Of a stretch of 64,000 bases of DNA, positions 12,860 to 26,800 are shown in pieces. The first letter of the stretch is position 1; the number at the start of each line of letters is the position of its first letter. Under the pieces are notes generated by a model. It saw only the letters and a list, made by a program, of their open reading frames with translations, did not search any database and had not been told where the DNA came from. The DNA comes from Acanthaster planci. Lineage: Eukaryota; Echinodermata; Asteroidea; Valvatida; Acanthasteridae. The DNA is taken from contig NW_019091540.1 in NCBI RefSeq assembly GCF_001949145.1, positions 413,987-477,986 of the forward strand. The letters run 5' to 3'. A program made the position numbers and the translations under genes.

Positions 12860-13013
12860 TGTTGGAGTTGTGGTCCAGGCTGGTTGCCATGGCTGTTTCC
12901 GCGGCGGCAGCCTCCTCCTCTTGCATGCTAGTCTGGATCTGAGTGAGGGCATCTTTCATGCAGGAGGCTTCTGTTTCCAGCTTGGTGAGTTGGCAGGAGT
13001 TCTCCTTCAATTC
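12860..13013 (-). CDS. APC: APC homologue, second coding exon
   Basis: This 154-nt minus-strand exon lies between a GGCAG acceptor (just above 13013) and a perfect GTGAGT donor (12854-12859 on the plus strand). It starts in phase 0 and ends in phase 1. The translation begins ELKENSCQLTKLETEASCMK, which follows human APC residues 26-45 almost position for position, with KLETEAS identical. It then runs through an Ala/Glu-rich tail (QEEEAAAAETAMA) to DHNSN. In the known family this is the N-terminal coiled coil through which APC dimerises. APC acts in the cytoplasm as the scaffold of the beta-catenin destruction complex and also binds microtubules and polarity factors. Open frame continuing past both splice sites is intronic and should not be annotated as protein. 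Confidence 0.93.
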
Positions 13014-13869
13014 CTGCCTCATACCACAAAAAATGATAACAGCATAGTATGTGTACATGTAGGCACTCTCCACTTCAAGTTTGGTGGTCATTTTGCATAC
13101 ATTCTTAACACTTAAATTGGCTGGTCACTGGGACAAAAAATGCTTTTTTGGGGTGTAAGGATTAACCCTGAACTACTGAATATCATACCAAATCCTTCTT
13201 GTTCCAGTGCAGGATTTAGAAGATTGAGGCTGTGAAAGGATACACACAGTCAAGGTCTTGGACCCGATCTCAGGTTGCTAATGCTCAGCCATGCATAAAC
13301 CTGGTCCAGATTATACAGTACTGTACATGGAATCATTCACACTGCTCCAGGGCATTACTTGCACTGCCTCAACATACTGACAGAAATGGGAAGGGGATTT
13401 TAAAGGACTGAGACAGTGACCTTTTCTCAAAGAAACACATTCAAGAACAGAAGGTTTTGACAATTGAGGCTGTATGTAATTTTTGGTACAGAGGCAGTTG
13501 TAAGCTTTCGCAGGACTCAGATTGTATCCTTCTGGTACCCTGGTACCAAAAATGCCTAGGGACAGAGTGTGGATTAAGGACTACAGTTCACAATGATTAC
13601 TTTTCCACTAGGCTTAGACTAGGCTGACATCTCAGTGCATCTGTGCCCAAATTTATGTACATGCGAACTCAACAGTAACCAATCCTGTTCCACACTGTTG
13701 AGAAACCGAATGCGTTAAAAGAGTTTTGACAATTGATGAATGTTCCAATTTCCAAGGCAATACTTACATGTACACTGACATGAACACAACCATTTTTCTT
13801 CTTACAATACTCTAGTCAGATACATGTACATTGTAGTTTGAAAATGAGCCCTGATGATAGACAGCTCAC

Positions 13870-13953
13870 CTTTTTCAGGTGTGAGTTTTCTGCTTTGAGT
13901 GAGTTGACTTGTGCGAGTAGTTGGTCATAAGAGGACACTGCCATATCACTCAT
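13870..13953 (-). CDS. APC: APC homologue, first coding exon (start codon)
   Basis: The minus-strand exon spans 13957-13870, bounded by a pyrimidine-rich CTTGACAG acceptor and a GTGAGC donor. Four bases of 5' UTR precede ATG at 13953. A second in-frame ATG at 13944 aligns exactly with the human APC start: MAVSSYDQLLAQVNSLKAEN here against MAAASYDQLLKQVEALKMEN in human. Either ATG could initiate; I give the upstream one. The exon ends in phase 0 after HLKK. The intron therefore falls about 20 codons earlier than the first coding intron of vertebrate APC (after residue 45). Because the exon begins with a splice acceptor, at least one non-coding 5' exon and the promoter must lie further right (above 13957), where I could not place them with confidence. 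Product: the start of the APC dimerisation coiled coil, Wnt/beta-catenin pathway. Confidence 0.93.
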
Positions 13954-14309
13954 GCATCTGTCAAGAAAAAAAAAGTTGTCAATAACATATGCTTGTTCAG
14001 AGTGCAGACTAATGTTAGGCGAATTAAATATTACAGGATATATGAATCATCTTTCTGTCGGTCACGTGAATCGGTAGACGATCCAAAGTGGACCAAAGAA
14101 TCATTCTTTATAATAACTCAGAAGTGAAAGTTTGAAGCTGTTATCTCAGGACAGACCACACAGTCGCTTCCACGTTTCTGAACTTTACATTTGAATGTTT
14201 CACCCCTTTAAACGCAAGTCCAGGCCGTTTTAAGCATGAATAGAGTTAATGCCAAAGTAAAACAGAAAAACATCTCATGTTTCTGTACAGATAACTTGTG
14301 CATCTCTAT

Positions 14310-14552
14310 TCGTCTTGAGCGGGAACAAAAGAGAGCATTCTGAAAACGAAATTGACAGTCCTTTGGTACCAACTCACCGCATAGGAGTGCAAGTTAATTT
14401 GCATTTGACGCGGAGCACGCAAAACAAAATTTATGCTGCAATGTACAATCTGCATTTGCACATCAAACACGTGCAAGAACCAGGTCGGAAAACTTAGTAC
14501 CAGCCTGTCTTTCTTTCGCTGGTGGGGGCGCACTTCAGCTCAAGGCGGATGA
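14310..14552. repeat. Diverged dispersed repeat, copy 1
   Basis: Three blocks recur in the same order at 44.75-45.45 kb: GGAACAAAAGAG, then GTGCAAG with CGCGGAGCACG, then a 42-bp block beginning CTTTCTTTCGCTGGTG (14511 on, about 81% identical). The second copy has about 500 extra bases between blocks two and three. Confidence 0.55.
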
Positions 14553-15701
14553 TTAAGAAAAGCACCTACACGTACATGTAATTTCAGAAACCAACAAGGC
14601 AGAATGTGATACATGTACCGGTTCATGTACATGCAAATGCAATATACAAGCTTTCACCACTAGCAGTTTTCTGTTATACGGTAAAGTACATGTAAATGTA
14701 CGTTCTTACATAACGTAAACATATTTACATATTCACATGTTGTCTACCCACTTACAGTACATTTCCCAATTATACATGTACATGTAAGTTTCATTCGATT
14801 TCCACTGATTTTTGCCATAATAGCACATAACCCTTGGAATTCATTTCTTAGGTACATGTACATGTACATGTAAGGGTATGTAAACACATACAGCTGTAGT
14901 TAGCTGGGCCATACACGTAGCCTAAACTGGTAACTTACAGTCCAGTTATGCATAGATCAGAAAATTAACACTTGCCAAAGACAGGGTTCAATAAAATGCA
15001 TTTTCTTGCTGTTAACACGATGCTTTGTTTCAAACACTTCATGTTCACTTTTTCAAGAAAGTACATCATGCCATGTACCGCACTACCGGACTGACGGGAA
15101 GGGGAGACTCAACCAAGCCACACATGGCCAACAGGTTAGGCACGACTGAATGTTGGTATGCCGGTGTCCAATAACACGTCGGTAACATTGAAAGTACAGT
15201 TGAAAAAGTGCATCGCCCCTTACCATGCATTCAAAACCCGTAATTACCGGTCTTGGTGGTAACTGAAGTGCATCGTTCATTGATTTTTTCTTCACAAATC
15301 CTCTTATTTGAAATAATACGGTGGGCTTTCAGATTGTTTCCCTACTACAAATGAGATTCCTTTGATCCAACAATTTCATGGGATGCCACGTACACATACC
15401 GTGACGAGAAGACAAGCAAGCATGCATAAGGAGAGTTCATGTACTTTAAGACGGTCTGACTTTCCGGAGCTGCGTGCTCGCGCTAATGGGTGCTTCCTCT
15501 TCATATAGAATTTGTTCACCAACATCCCAAATGCAATGGCAGTTGATGAGACCATGGGGGAAACAGATGAGGCCATGGGGAAATAAAAAAATCATCTTTG
15601 AACTTTTAGGAAACTTTAAAAGAAAAATGGCAAAGCACTATGTCTGGTATTGTTCTGCTGTCTGATAAATGGTCTTAAAATTATGCAATCTACATGCCCA
15701 T

Positions 15702-15795
15702 GTACCTGTAGGTATACATGAAAACACTCTTTTTAAATAACAAGATTAGTACCTGTAGGTATACATGAAAACACTCTTTTTAAATAACAAGATTA
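15702..15795. repeat. Perfect 47-bp tandem duplication
   Basis: Two identical 47-bp units (beginning GTACCTGTAGGTATACATG) follow each other directly. Perfect identity in a region of decayed repeats means a recent duplication or an assembly artefact. Confidence 0.9.
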
Positions 15796-18700
15796 GTAGT
15801 ACATGCACACGTCTGTACATGTAGCTGTTAAAATTACACTGCTTGTACATAATTTTTTCCCTTTATTGGTAAACACTGTAAAGAGTGATCTATACACACA
15901 GGAACAGTACAGGTGTACCAGTATACTGTATATGTACCAGTATGAGATCTAACACACCACAGCTCAACCCACATACATTACAACCCTGTATTATGACAGG
16001 TCTGACACCCTGAAAGCTGGTGCCCATTCTCTCCACCACACCCTGGGCCCAAGGTGTCAAAGCCAATCACCAGGGGAAACCAATAAAACTCCCCTTACCA
16101 AATTGGGCCCTCATGCTGGACAATGAGGGTGATAACCCAATCATCCATTCACCATACACCTAACACATGTATACACATCAGACACTACAGCCAGTGACTC
16201 ATTCAGCCTTGATTAGATCTGGCATCAGTCCCTTGGACCTGCTCAAGCATGCAATTCCCCTCCTCCTTCTTTGGCCTGTTACCAAAGGTGTTGGACCACA
16301 TCAGAGTTATATTAAAGTCCCCTGGGGCCACTTTCCCCTCAAGATTCTACCCTTTTATCAGATCACCTTGCTGAATAAATTGTGTTAACATATTACATGT
16401 ATATGTGCACATATGGTGTGATGCATGCAGTCTTCTAAACTGGCGAGGAATACATGTACATATGCTGCTTTAGCGCTCACCAAATGTGGCCATCACACAT
16501 TATACCTCACAAAATACACCAATTACAAATTGTACCTCACGAAATGTGACCATTTACAAATTATACTGTCAGCTGAATTTTGGAATTTTCAAAAATTTTG
16601 CATTGATTAATAAATGCAGTTCCACAGCTTTGAAGCCTCTCCTTCCCCCAAACATTTGTGAAACACATGCACTGGTAAAACTCAACCTTCCCAGGGAAAC
16701 GAAAGCTCTGACAGCAGAAACGATCTTGATTGTAGCTTTTTCACTATCTTCCCCCCCCCCAAAAAAATGATAATATCCCGCTGGACTACCAACATGTTAA
16801 AAACACTGGTTGAATTGCCCAAATAATGCGCACAGAGCCAGTGAGTTTGATCAGGGAATACTGTAGGCCATGTTGGTGATCCTTGTAAGAAGTAAGCCCA
16901 TATTCTAGAGTTCCAATTCGAGGATAACACCGACTCACAAACCTTGCTTGGACTAGCCTGTAGAAGAGTAACATACATGTAGCCTATCTACAGTAATCGT
17001 CACCGTATTCACAAAGAGGCAAACTTGTCCAAGTCGCATGAAAGTGAACTTTAAGAAAATCACATTTGAAGTTGATTGCTCATTGAAAAAGACAATTTGT
17101 ACAGATTAACCTCCAGAGTTGATTAATTTCATACACTGTGCCATAAAATGATTAATTGTACTAAATCTTAATTTAACTGCAATTCAGGATTACTGACCTA
17201 AAGTTTACCCCTTTGTGAAAATCAAAAATTCCTCACACAAGATCAGCATGAGTCGCCCAATTTGAATAACTTTGGTCAAAATGATTTCACCAACATGTTG
17301 GCATTAGATTAAGATGGCATACAGTACATGTACCTGTACATACATGCGTGTAACCGGCCAAAAAAACTATAACTGAAAAAGGTTACGATTTTTGGCCAAA
17401 TTCGCCTCTGCAGTGAAAATGGTGACAAATGTACCAGCATTCTGGTTTGGGCTGGAGAGCAACTTCCACAGTGAAGCTACCAAAGGGACCACATGTGGAC
17501 CAAAGGCTCACAGGAAATGCAAAACAGCTCTAGATAACCCATGAAGGGTTGACATTGAAGGGTTAGCCACATCCAAAGTAGAATCGCAACCACTCCAAAA
17601 TTATGCCTGTGCCTCCAGGGCTGACACTGACACTAAGATATTCATGGTCACTCTGGCCAGAAACCTCAGGAAAGGCTGTATTAGTTTGCTGGTAAAGTGG
17701 GGAATGAGATATGACCATAATGTCAAGAGAGTAGAGTTGGCTGGGCAAGGAGGTTTTTCTGATACTTGGCAGGCTGTTTGGATTGCAGCCTTTATGCTCA
17801 ACTAGCCAGCTCCTTACGCTCCCAGAATTACCACACTTCAAATCTTTTTTTTTTTTTTTAAATAATACATGTATAGTTTCCCTGATTCTGAAGAGTGATG
17901 AAGCAGAAAAGCAGACAAAGTGTCAGAAAAGTGCATGTGAGTTGTCTGAGATTTTGCAGATTTTGAGGATGAATCATAAAAGACCTCATTCAAAAAATGG
18001 CAAATTTATTTCAGTTCATCAAACTTCTATTCCATCAGACCCTGGAACTACATGTAATTAGAACTACCGGTAGTTAAATTGCACACGCACATCAATACAT
18101 TCCAGAGCCGGACTGCCATGTCAGTGAACAAGCACATCAATCCAGATTTTTTTAAGAGATGGAAGCATGGAAAAATGGGTTGAGCTGCCCGTCCTCCTCT
18201 CTCTTTTTGTTGAGATTTATTGGACAGGCACAAGCCAATCTCCCGGCATGGCTCCCTTCCTGAATCCAAGCCCGCACAGAGATGAAACATGCCCACAGAT
18301 GCAAATATTGCAAGGGCAATATCCTGCAGGAGGTGGGAGGGGGAGGCAGCACTTACATGTATTCATTTGATGCACTCTTCAATTCCACGCAGTTCCATTT
18401 TGGACTCGTTTGAGCTCTTTCAGAGACTACACTTGAATATGTATCATATCAGTACAAAATGCAGCCTATGGAGGCAGTACCAGTTTGTCAAACCGGTAAA
18501 CATCAAAAATACATAAATGTAAAGAGTAAATGAGGGTTATTCTTCAAGTACAAAGGAGTTGCATATTTTAAACATTTGAATGAATTTCTGTAACTTGCTG
18601 ATTTGACAGCCACTGTACCGTATATGTACAAGTAGGCCTATATGAGCTTCCCACATACCAGTATGTACAGTGTACGGTACATGTACTGTACATGTACATT

Positions 18701-20534
18701 ATTTTCTAAGTAATCAACCCCCACCCTGTCACACCAACTGCAAGTGCTTCAATTCATAATGACAATATACACATGTACAAGTGTACTTCTACGACATGCA
18801 AATTAGGAAAAGCTATGAGTTTACAAGGTAGCAGTACCAGTACCACAAAACTGCACACTGACAGATAATTCCACTAACCCATATTAAGCGTGTTTAGGAC
18901 CCTGCAGTTTACAAACAGAAGGCCATTATGAAAATGAGACTGACTTTAATAAGGTGCAAGCAGAGAGCAAACAGGTGTGTGCATATACAGCTGAGAATGT
19001 ACTGTATGTAATTCACCTGCCTGAAAGTGTAGTCTGAGTACTTGATTAACAACAGAGTTTCATTGTTTCACAAAGACTTAGGCTACATGTACCGGTACAG
19101 ACAATAGTTGACCTACATGTGTAAAGTGGCATTGCTTCTTTTTAGTCCAGAAAGTCAGACTTTGACACTGGCATACTGTACATGCATCATACAGCTGGCC
19201 TGTGTATTTTTACCATAGAAAAAAGTCCATTTTGGGGGGAAAACAATGTCTGTCAAGTGTTTAGATTGAAAAGTACTGGTAAGGCGGTACCAGTGAAGTT
19301 ATTGTGCCACCACACATTTAAATTTCCACAGAGCATCTGCTTATCAGATACAAGTGTGTACATAAACTTCATGCTGCCAGTCGACTGTACATGTACATGT
19401 AAATTTAATTTTCCAAATGTTTGAGGAAAGTGGTGAGAAAATTCTCCCCCCCAGCAAACAAGCACTTAAAATTGCATGTTTACATGTATGTGTGCCGTAG
19501 TTACAGGTACGGTACATGTTTGTTGAATGTTAACATCCATGAGCAAATTTAGATCAAAAAAACTTTGGAAGGATGTCCACATTCTGTCCACTATTTGCAT
19601 TGGCATGGCCAGATTGGAAACTGTGGCTGTTACAGCTGCTAAATGACCCATACCGCTACATGTACAGTGTACATGTAAGAATTCAATCAAGTGACATAAT
19701 CTTGCCAGTCAAGCCTCTCTTTCAACTCTACCATGCAAAGAATTCACTGCTTACTCTTCCCTTTTTGATGGACTGGTGAACAGTACCAATGTGTTGCAAA
19801 AGCGTCAAACTGGCTCAGCCTTTGTGAGCATTTGCAGTTTGATCCCATGACTCAAGCATCACCACTTAGTTCCACTGAAACTACCTGATACAATAGAGGG
19901 ATTCCAATACGACGCTTTAGTGTTGATCAGCACACTTCCGCGTTTGAAAACAAGGCTGTACGTGTATATGTCAACTTCAATTCTTAATACGATCAGACGA
20001 TTGAAACTAAGGAGTGAAGACACAAGGTATGTTAACTTCAGACTTTGCAGGCTGCAAATTTCTGTGGAAGAGTCTTTCAGGTTGACTCGACACGTAAAAT
20101 CAAAGAAAAAATAATAGCAATTTACTGCGAACTATCGTACCTGTGTTGGTTGTGCATCTGCATGTGCAGTGGCCGTGGTTTAAACTGAAGTGGCATCACA
20201 CTTACAAACCGGATACTGCATGTACATGTACTGTGTCGATTCTGTTGGCGCGCGCGACAAAGTTCAACACAGAGGGCCTCGGTTTCGATTGGGATATGCG
20301 CAGACGGCGCTAATGTGAAATCTCTGTATGCTTCCAATATGCTATGCCTACAATGGGCACTTACATGTCACATGTACATGTAAAATGTCACTGTACACAT
20401 CCTACATCCAAAATTACATGTAGAGGCAATAACAGACATTGCAGCAACTCCACGCTTGCATCCAGGTGGTCAAAGCAAGTATAATGATGTTTGTTTAGAT
20501 TAGACACATTTTGTGTCTTCTCTGAAAAATACAG

Positions 20535-20625
20535 AGCCCACATACATGTACTGTACATGTACACCCAAACCATGCCCTTTTGATGTACATGTACATTACC
20601 TACATGTACAGTACATGTGACTTGC
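20535..20625. repeat. (TACATG)n-type palindromic cluster
   Basis: Repeated TACATGTACTGTACATGTAC steps, able to fold on themselves. Confidence 0.8.
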
Positions 20626-23600
20626 CAACTACACACATAAATTTTAAAATTGTTACAAATACCATATCTTACCCTGATTGCAAGAACACTACAGTGCATG
20701 GAGTAAGTCAGTCAGTAAGGGTTCAGAAACCTGTGGTTTACAGCATGCAAACTGTGGATACATGTACATGTGCCATAGGTCCTGATAACTTTGATCAAAT
20801 GTACATCACATGTATGAAATAATGATATCCATTGGGTCTGGTACCAGCACATGTAAGGTACATCCACTGCATGGGAAACTCAATGCCAGAGTACAAAATG
20901 AACTGCTAAAGCTGCTTCAAACGTATACTGTACACCCATTGATGGGAAAACCAATAGAAGAAAAAGGTGCTTTGTGGGTATGAAAAGGTCCAATTTTCTG
21001 ATCCCTCTAAATGCTTCATTGCAGGGCCTTGCAGGGCCGCTAAACCAGCTGTCCGTGACAATGATAAATAACAATACCTAAAAAAAAAGAGGCACTGCCA
21101 AGCATAAGGAAGCCTGAATGGCCAAACGGTGCCAAGGTTGAAAGCCAAAATCATCTGACTGAGCCAGCACCGACTCAAATCACTTTTTTTTTCTTCTCCC
21201 ATGCCCGGGGGGGGGGATTCGCAATGGATTTCTCTTTGTGTCATCTGAGACAATCCCCCTCGCTGCCCGAGGACCACTGCCTGATAATTTGATACCCATT
21301 TTCCCTCCTCATTTGGAACAAAAAAAAACTATTTCCTCATTTTATCCCTTCTCTTTCTCTCTCCTCATTCAAACACCGAGTATGACAAAGAAGGGGACCC
21401 CCCCTAAAAAAAAAAAGATTGGTGCTCAAATCAATATTCTCTTCTATTCACAAACAGCCCCAGAAGCTGATTCCACACGATTCTGGCTTGCAGGGACACA
21501 CAAAAGGGATCAGCATTACGCACAGGTTTTCAATTCCGCATTCCAAGACACTTTCAATTTTGTGGCCGGTGAAACAGAAAATGTGCACACTCTGGCTTTT
21601 GACAGGAGGCATGAAGGGGGGGTCTCCTGCATGAATAAACCAGCCATGGAATTACCGTATTCCTCTTAGCCATTGGCATCCTGCGATTATTATTGAGGAT
21701 TCTGTTGTTTTCTTAAAGAAATCAATAGGGGCACTGGCTGCTTGGTTATAATTGGAGTCTGTTACCACACATAATCCAATTTACGATTCTGAATGCTTCA
21801 CAAAGCAGGCAGGTTTCTGGCCTAACATTCAATACCCTTCACAATATCACATGGACAGGACTGCACACTGTGTGTCAAAGCTGTCAATGACAGCTGTACA
21901 GGAAGATGAAATCATCCATGCGTTACATTGAATGCATTATCTCCACTTTCCGACCTTCAAGGTCTTTAGTTTTGCTTTGTTTTTTCTGACTTCTGAAATC
22001 TTAAAATTTTATCTGTAAATAACCCTGGGAGGTTCCCCCCATTTCCATATTCAACATGTACATGTAGAACCCTAGACTAAGTGTTTTCCGACAAGAGAAC
22101 AGTTGATCTGGGAGTTGATTTAGGTCTTGATCTGGATCAAAGATGAAAAAGGAAAGAAAAGGATCCCACATAAAGTTTCAGCATTCACTGAATCCTTTTG
22201 ATCCAATTCAAAGCTAGAGTTGGCATCAAGAAAGAGGAGGAGTGTATATATTACAAGTCAGCTCATTACAAATTCTCAGACGCATCTGCTGGGAAGGACT
22301 TGACAAGAGCCGAGTCTGCATGTCACTGCATAGCACAAAGACTGAAAGACAGGCCAATTCAACGATAACATTCTCCAGTTTATAGTTTTACAGTGTATGT
22401 TGCACGTACAGTTGCCCATGGCATTCAAACTGGATTCTTCCATATTTTAATTCTGGATCATGTCATGCACATGTACCGGTAAACATTGCCGAGTGAGTGG
22501 CATTAGTGGATGCCTGACCTAACCCTGAATTACAGATGCACCATGAAATGACTTGTATGTGTCACCAGTCTATAGAATACATTTTCTATACAAATATTGA
22601 AAACGCACCTACCAGGTACATATATATACGGTACATGTTTTTGATTTTGTTTGGCTCACTGTCTATTGGTGCCATTTTTGTTTTCAAACTGATGAAAATT
22701 TCCGTATAGGTGCAAAAACTGATATGTCATCCCAGGAAGATAACCTCAATGTTACACTGATTTTGGCACTCTAAAATTCCAGAATGTTTCTTATTTTGCT
22801 GGCCTATTAGTGCTTTTCCTTTGTTCACTGATTCATTTATGTGTTGGGTTTTGCGATTCAATTCCCCACAGACATAAAATATTTACAGATTGGCAGAAGA
22901 CTGTTATTTCAAGAAAGGCACAAGTTAAAAAGAGACCATGGCAAACTGCTACATCATCTCAAGGGATTTCTTTATTTGGTACACTGCTTAACACCGTGGA
23001 ACTAAGGTTGGGGCAAACCATGGCAAACTTGTCTATTAAACATTTCCAGACTTCCCGTTGTGTAGCGATATCTTTTAACTTGCCGTTTATGTATTTCCTG
23101 TGCAACACTGATGGTGTAATTATTCAAGACCAAACTGCACAGAAGGTGAAACTATGATAAATTCCACTTACACCTTTTGTTTGATGGTTACCAGTATTTT
23201 AAAAGTTGCAAATAAATTTGATATGATGTGGTTTTTCAAGTACCGGTATATTGTATAAGAATATAAAATCTTCTTAACAAAGATGAATCTGAGGATATGA
23301 ATGAAAAATGATAATGTACATGTATATGTATGGTACATGTACTGTACCGGTACATTTCCAATGAAAATCAGATAAAATGCATGCAGCGGTACCAGTAAGT
23401 GTGAATAATCCTGGGCATATAGGAAGGTATTTCAGAGGTCCGAGGAGGACAATGGAAGTGTGCTCAATAGCCTTGACTCTTTACAAAGAACTTTAGTTTT
23501 CAATAATTTTGCACAATACAAGTAGAAATGTGCCGCATCGTGGCAATTTGGAACTACCCGTACAAAGCACCTGTAATACCCTTAATAATTATCAAAAGTA

Positions 23601-23764
23601 ATCCTAAGTACTGAGGTCTTTTGCTTTGATACTTGATACAGTAATCACATGCTTCCCTACTGGTATCTGTTACCATTGTATTCATATGCCTAATTCAGAT
23701 CGGAAGCTTGGTTCAAACACACAAGTGAAATTAACATAGATGTGAAATCTTTAATTAAAAGTTA

Positions 23765-23815
23765 CAATATACATGTACATGTACATGTACCAGTCCATGT
23801 ATGTACATGTAAAAT
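23765..23815. repeat. (TACATG)n-type palindromic cluster
   Basis: Four uninterrupted TACATG units followed by diverged copies. Confidence 0.85.
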
Positions 23816-26800
23816 GCAAAAGACTGATGACATATACGGTACACTGTGCTAATTTTCAACATGGTTACCTTAATTTGGATCTCTTGTCAAACAATATGGC
23901 AGCCATTGGCAGATCTGTCAAACAAGGTCCATCGCCAGAGCATAACGTCCACAAATAAAAGGGCTACCAACCGAACATCTACATGTAGGCTTGCATACAA
24001 AATCTGGACAATTCTGGCCGTTTCCAGTGGCCAAATTCCAATTCTTCACAAGCCTTCAGCAGTTCATCCTCATTATTATAATCTTGTACACACACCACAC
24101 CTTCCCTGCAGAATCTCCGTACGTACACGTACGTACATGTACCTGCGTGGGTGATTCTACGCAACTCATTCACAACTCTGTCAGAACCCCATCTCACTCT
24201 CTCGCTGAAACATCGTGATGTCATCAAGACAGCAAGGTGATTAATATTGACTTTAATGCTATGTGTGTGTGGCAGCTTCCATTCCAACCACTGGGTGACT
24301 TGAAATACACTGTATCTGTTGGTACACATGTACATGTACCTGGTAATTTACAAAAACCCAACAGATCCCAATTTGCACAGATTCACGAGTTCCCAGTCCC
24401 AAAACAATTGCTTTTTTTGGTTTGTTGTTCTTTTTTTAACTAAAAATTGCATTGCAAAAACATTGTACATGTACTTTCACGAACCAAAAAAGGGCAAACC
24501 AGCCGCAAGCAAATTACAGTTGGAAAGAGTGGAATTTAAAATACAAAAACAAACACGAAATACCGGTACATCATGATTTACAGCAACATTGCATCACGTC
24601 CAACATTCATAGCTCCAACCCAGACACATACATGTACCGGTACACATATATTTAATGTACAGTGCATCATCCGTCATTTCCAGTGGAATTGCACCCAACA
24701 GAATAACACAATAAATGGGACATCAATCAAAATTGGGCAAGATTTACAAACATTTTTTCTGGTTCCGTTTAAGGATCAGAAAAATGAAAAAAATTACAAA
24801 AAATGTGAAATTTTACTTTTTCTTACTGGTACATGTACAGTATAATTTATATTCATTCTACTTTGAGTCGAAGAGGACAAAATAAATTTGTAAATTTGGG
24901 ATGCCAATTTGATGCTACACATTCCAAGTTTAGCTTTCTGTTCAGTGATAAACTGATGATGGCATTTCATCAGGTACATCAATGTACAAGTATATGAGCA
25001 AGCCAATGAATGCACTGTTTAGACAGTATGCTTTACGTACATCATTAATCTTCTGCCACATGGGAGAATGTCTGAAGAACCAATACAAGGTCTTTCAAGA
25101 TGGATGATATGGGCATGTGGCAAACACATGCATGCACTGAATAGTAACTACATACCGGTATCTACAGTCAAATGAGAATCAAGCAATATTTAGTATCTTT
25201 GCCCTACACAGCGACCGCCAGATAACTCGGCATTTTTTTGTCTTTAATTCAATCGGAGATGCCCTCTTTAAGGAATGGTAGGGTCCACTCATCAATGGAA
25301 TATTAGACTGTTGGCTCCACCAGGCATGAAATACTGTAGCCCGTGGCAACAGTGAGAATGAAAAGAAGGAAGTGAAGCACTATGGGACAGCTCATAAATA
25401 GACATTATCACAGCAGCTCAGAATAGAGATGACATCACCATCTAATGATAGCTCTGGTGTTTTCACATTGAATATGCATGATGTATGCGTGCATAATTCA
25501 TGAAATAGAAATTACACGTACATGTCCCAGTAGCTGCCAATGGATGTGCGATTTTGAGGGCAAATTAAATAAATGGGCCTGATGAAAGCCGGTCAGCCTC
25601 TACATGTACATGTACCGGTATCGTGGAACCAGACAGCACGCTGGAAGTCAAATCATGTTCCACTGTGTATTCCAACAGACTAATTTAACCCTAACAGTCC
25701 CAAATCCCTCAATTTCAATATGATTTTACATACACACTAGGGGGTTAGAGTTCAAGAAGTTAAAAATTACTTGTACACATGTAATGTAAAGGTTTGTCAA
25801 CACAGTCACTTTTATATTGCGCATTTATGTACTTTTTCATTTTTTTCTTGGGTAAGAAAACAAAGCCTGCATTCATTAAACAGGGGTGTGAGTGGCCACT
25901 TATAAAATCGAAGCTGAAAACAGCTGGGAAAAGGCTTAAATGTAAGAAGTCCCCATATGTTTGTACACAGCAGGTTCACAAAAATGCAGAAATTTGGGGT
26001 CAACATTTTTAACAAAAAAGCTGAAATCAGCTAAAAAGCTGAATTGTTACACCTCTGATTAAACAGAAAATGTTCATGATACTGGATTGTATTGGTTTCA
26101 CCTACAGACTTTGATGGTTGGTACCCTATTAGTTTTTGTCATCAATATTTATGGATACTTTGAAGAAAAAAGGGTCATACATGTACACTGTATGATGTAC
26201 CGGTACTGGTTTAGTACGTGTACCGGTACGTGTACGGATGAACCACGTAAATCTGCACATAATTACACAACAAAATGATTCAGAGGTTCAACTGCATTGA
26301 TGCAATTGAACAATTTTCAACAGAAAAGTACATAAATTTAAAGATGCACCGTGGCACTGACTCCACAGGCACCTTTCCTAGTATAAGTTTTTAACCATTT
26401 TGTATACGCATCTGCTTGTTTTATTTCTCTCGGGAACGATTTCAGTGAACTCTCTCTGTAACTCATCAGTATGCAAACAGAATCCAAGCGCACTGAAACC
26501 GTGGGAAATCTATGAACACATAAGTGTACAGTAGACTGTGAACGTGCTCGTTCACTGTACCTGAAAGAAACAACAGTGTGAAGACATTCACTTCATTACG
26601 AAACTGAAACTCTGTAGCAAGTCTGAAATGATCACTAAAAATGATGTGCCAAACTGAAATCACACAGACTGGACAACATAATGGACTTTAAACCCCTCAA
26701 GACAGACCACAAAGCAAGAAGCCAAGAACCAGTGTGATTCACCTTTTGTCAGCCTGAATAAGTGCCTGGTACTGTACCGGTACCTCTCTTGGACAATGTT

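Noticed and set aside
12663..13091. Continuous 142-codon minus-strand frame
   Set aside because: Only the part between 13013 and 12860 is APC. The rest reads through a splice acceptor and a GTGAGT donor into intron sequence.
23979..24335. 118-codon minus-strand frame with acidic stretch YNNEDELLKACEELEFG
   Set aside because: It looks protein-like for about 40 residues, but I recognise no family. The putative acceptor lacks a pyrimidine tract and the upstream part is TACATG repeat.
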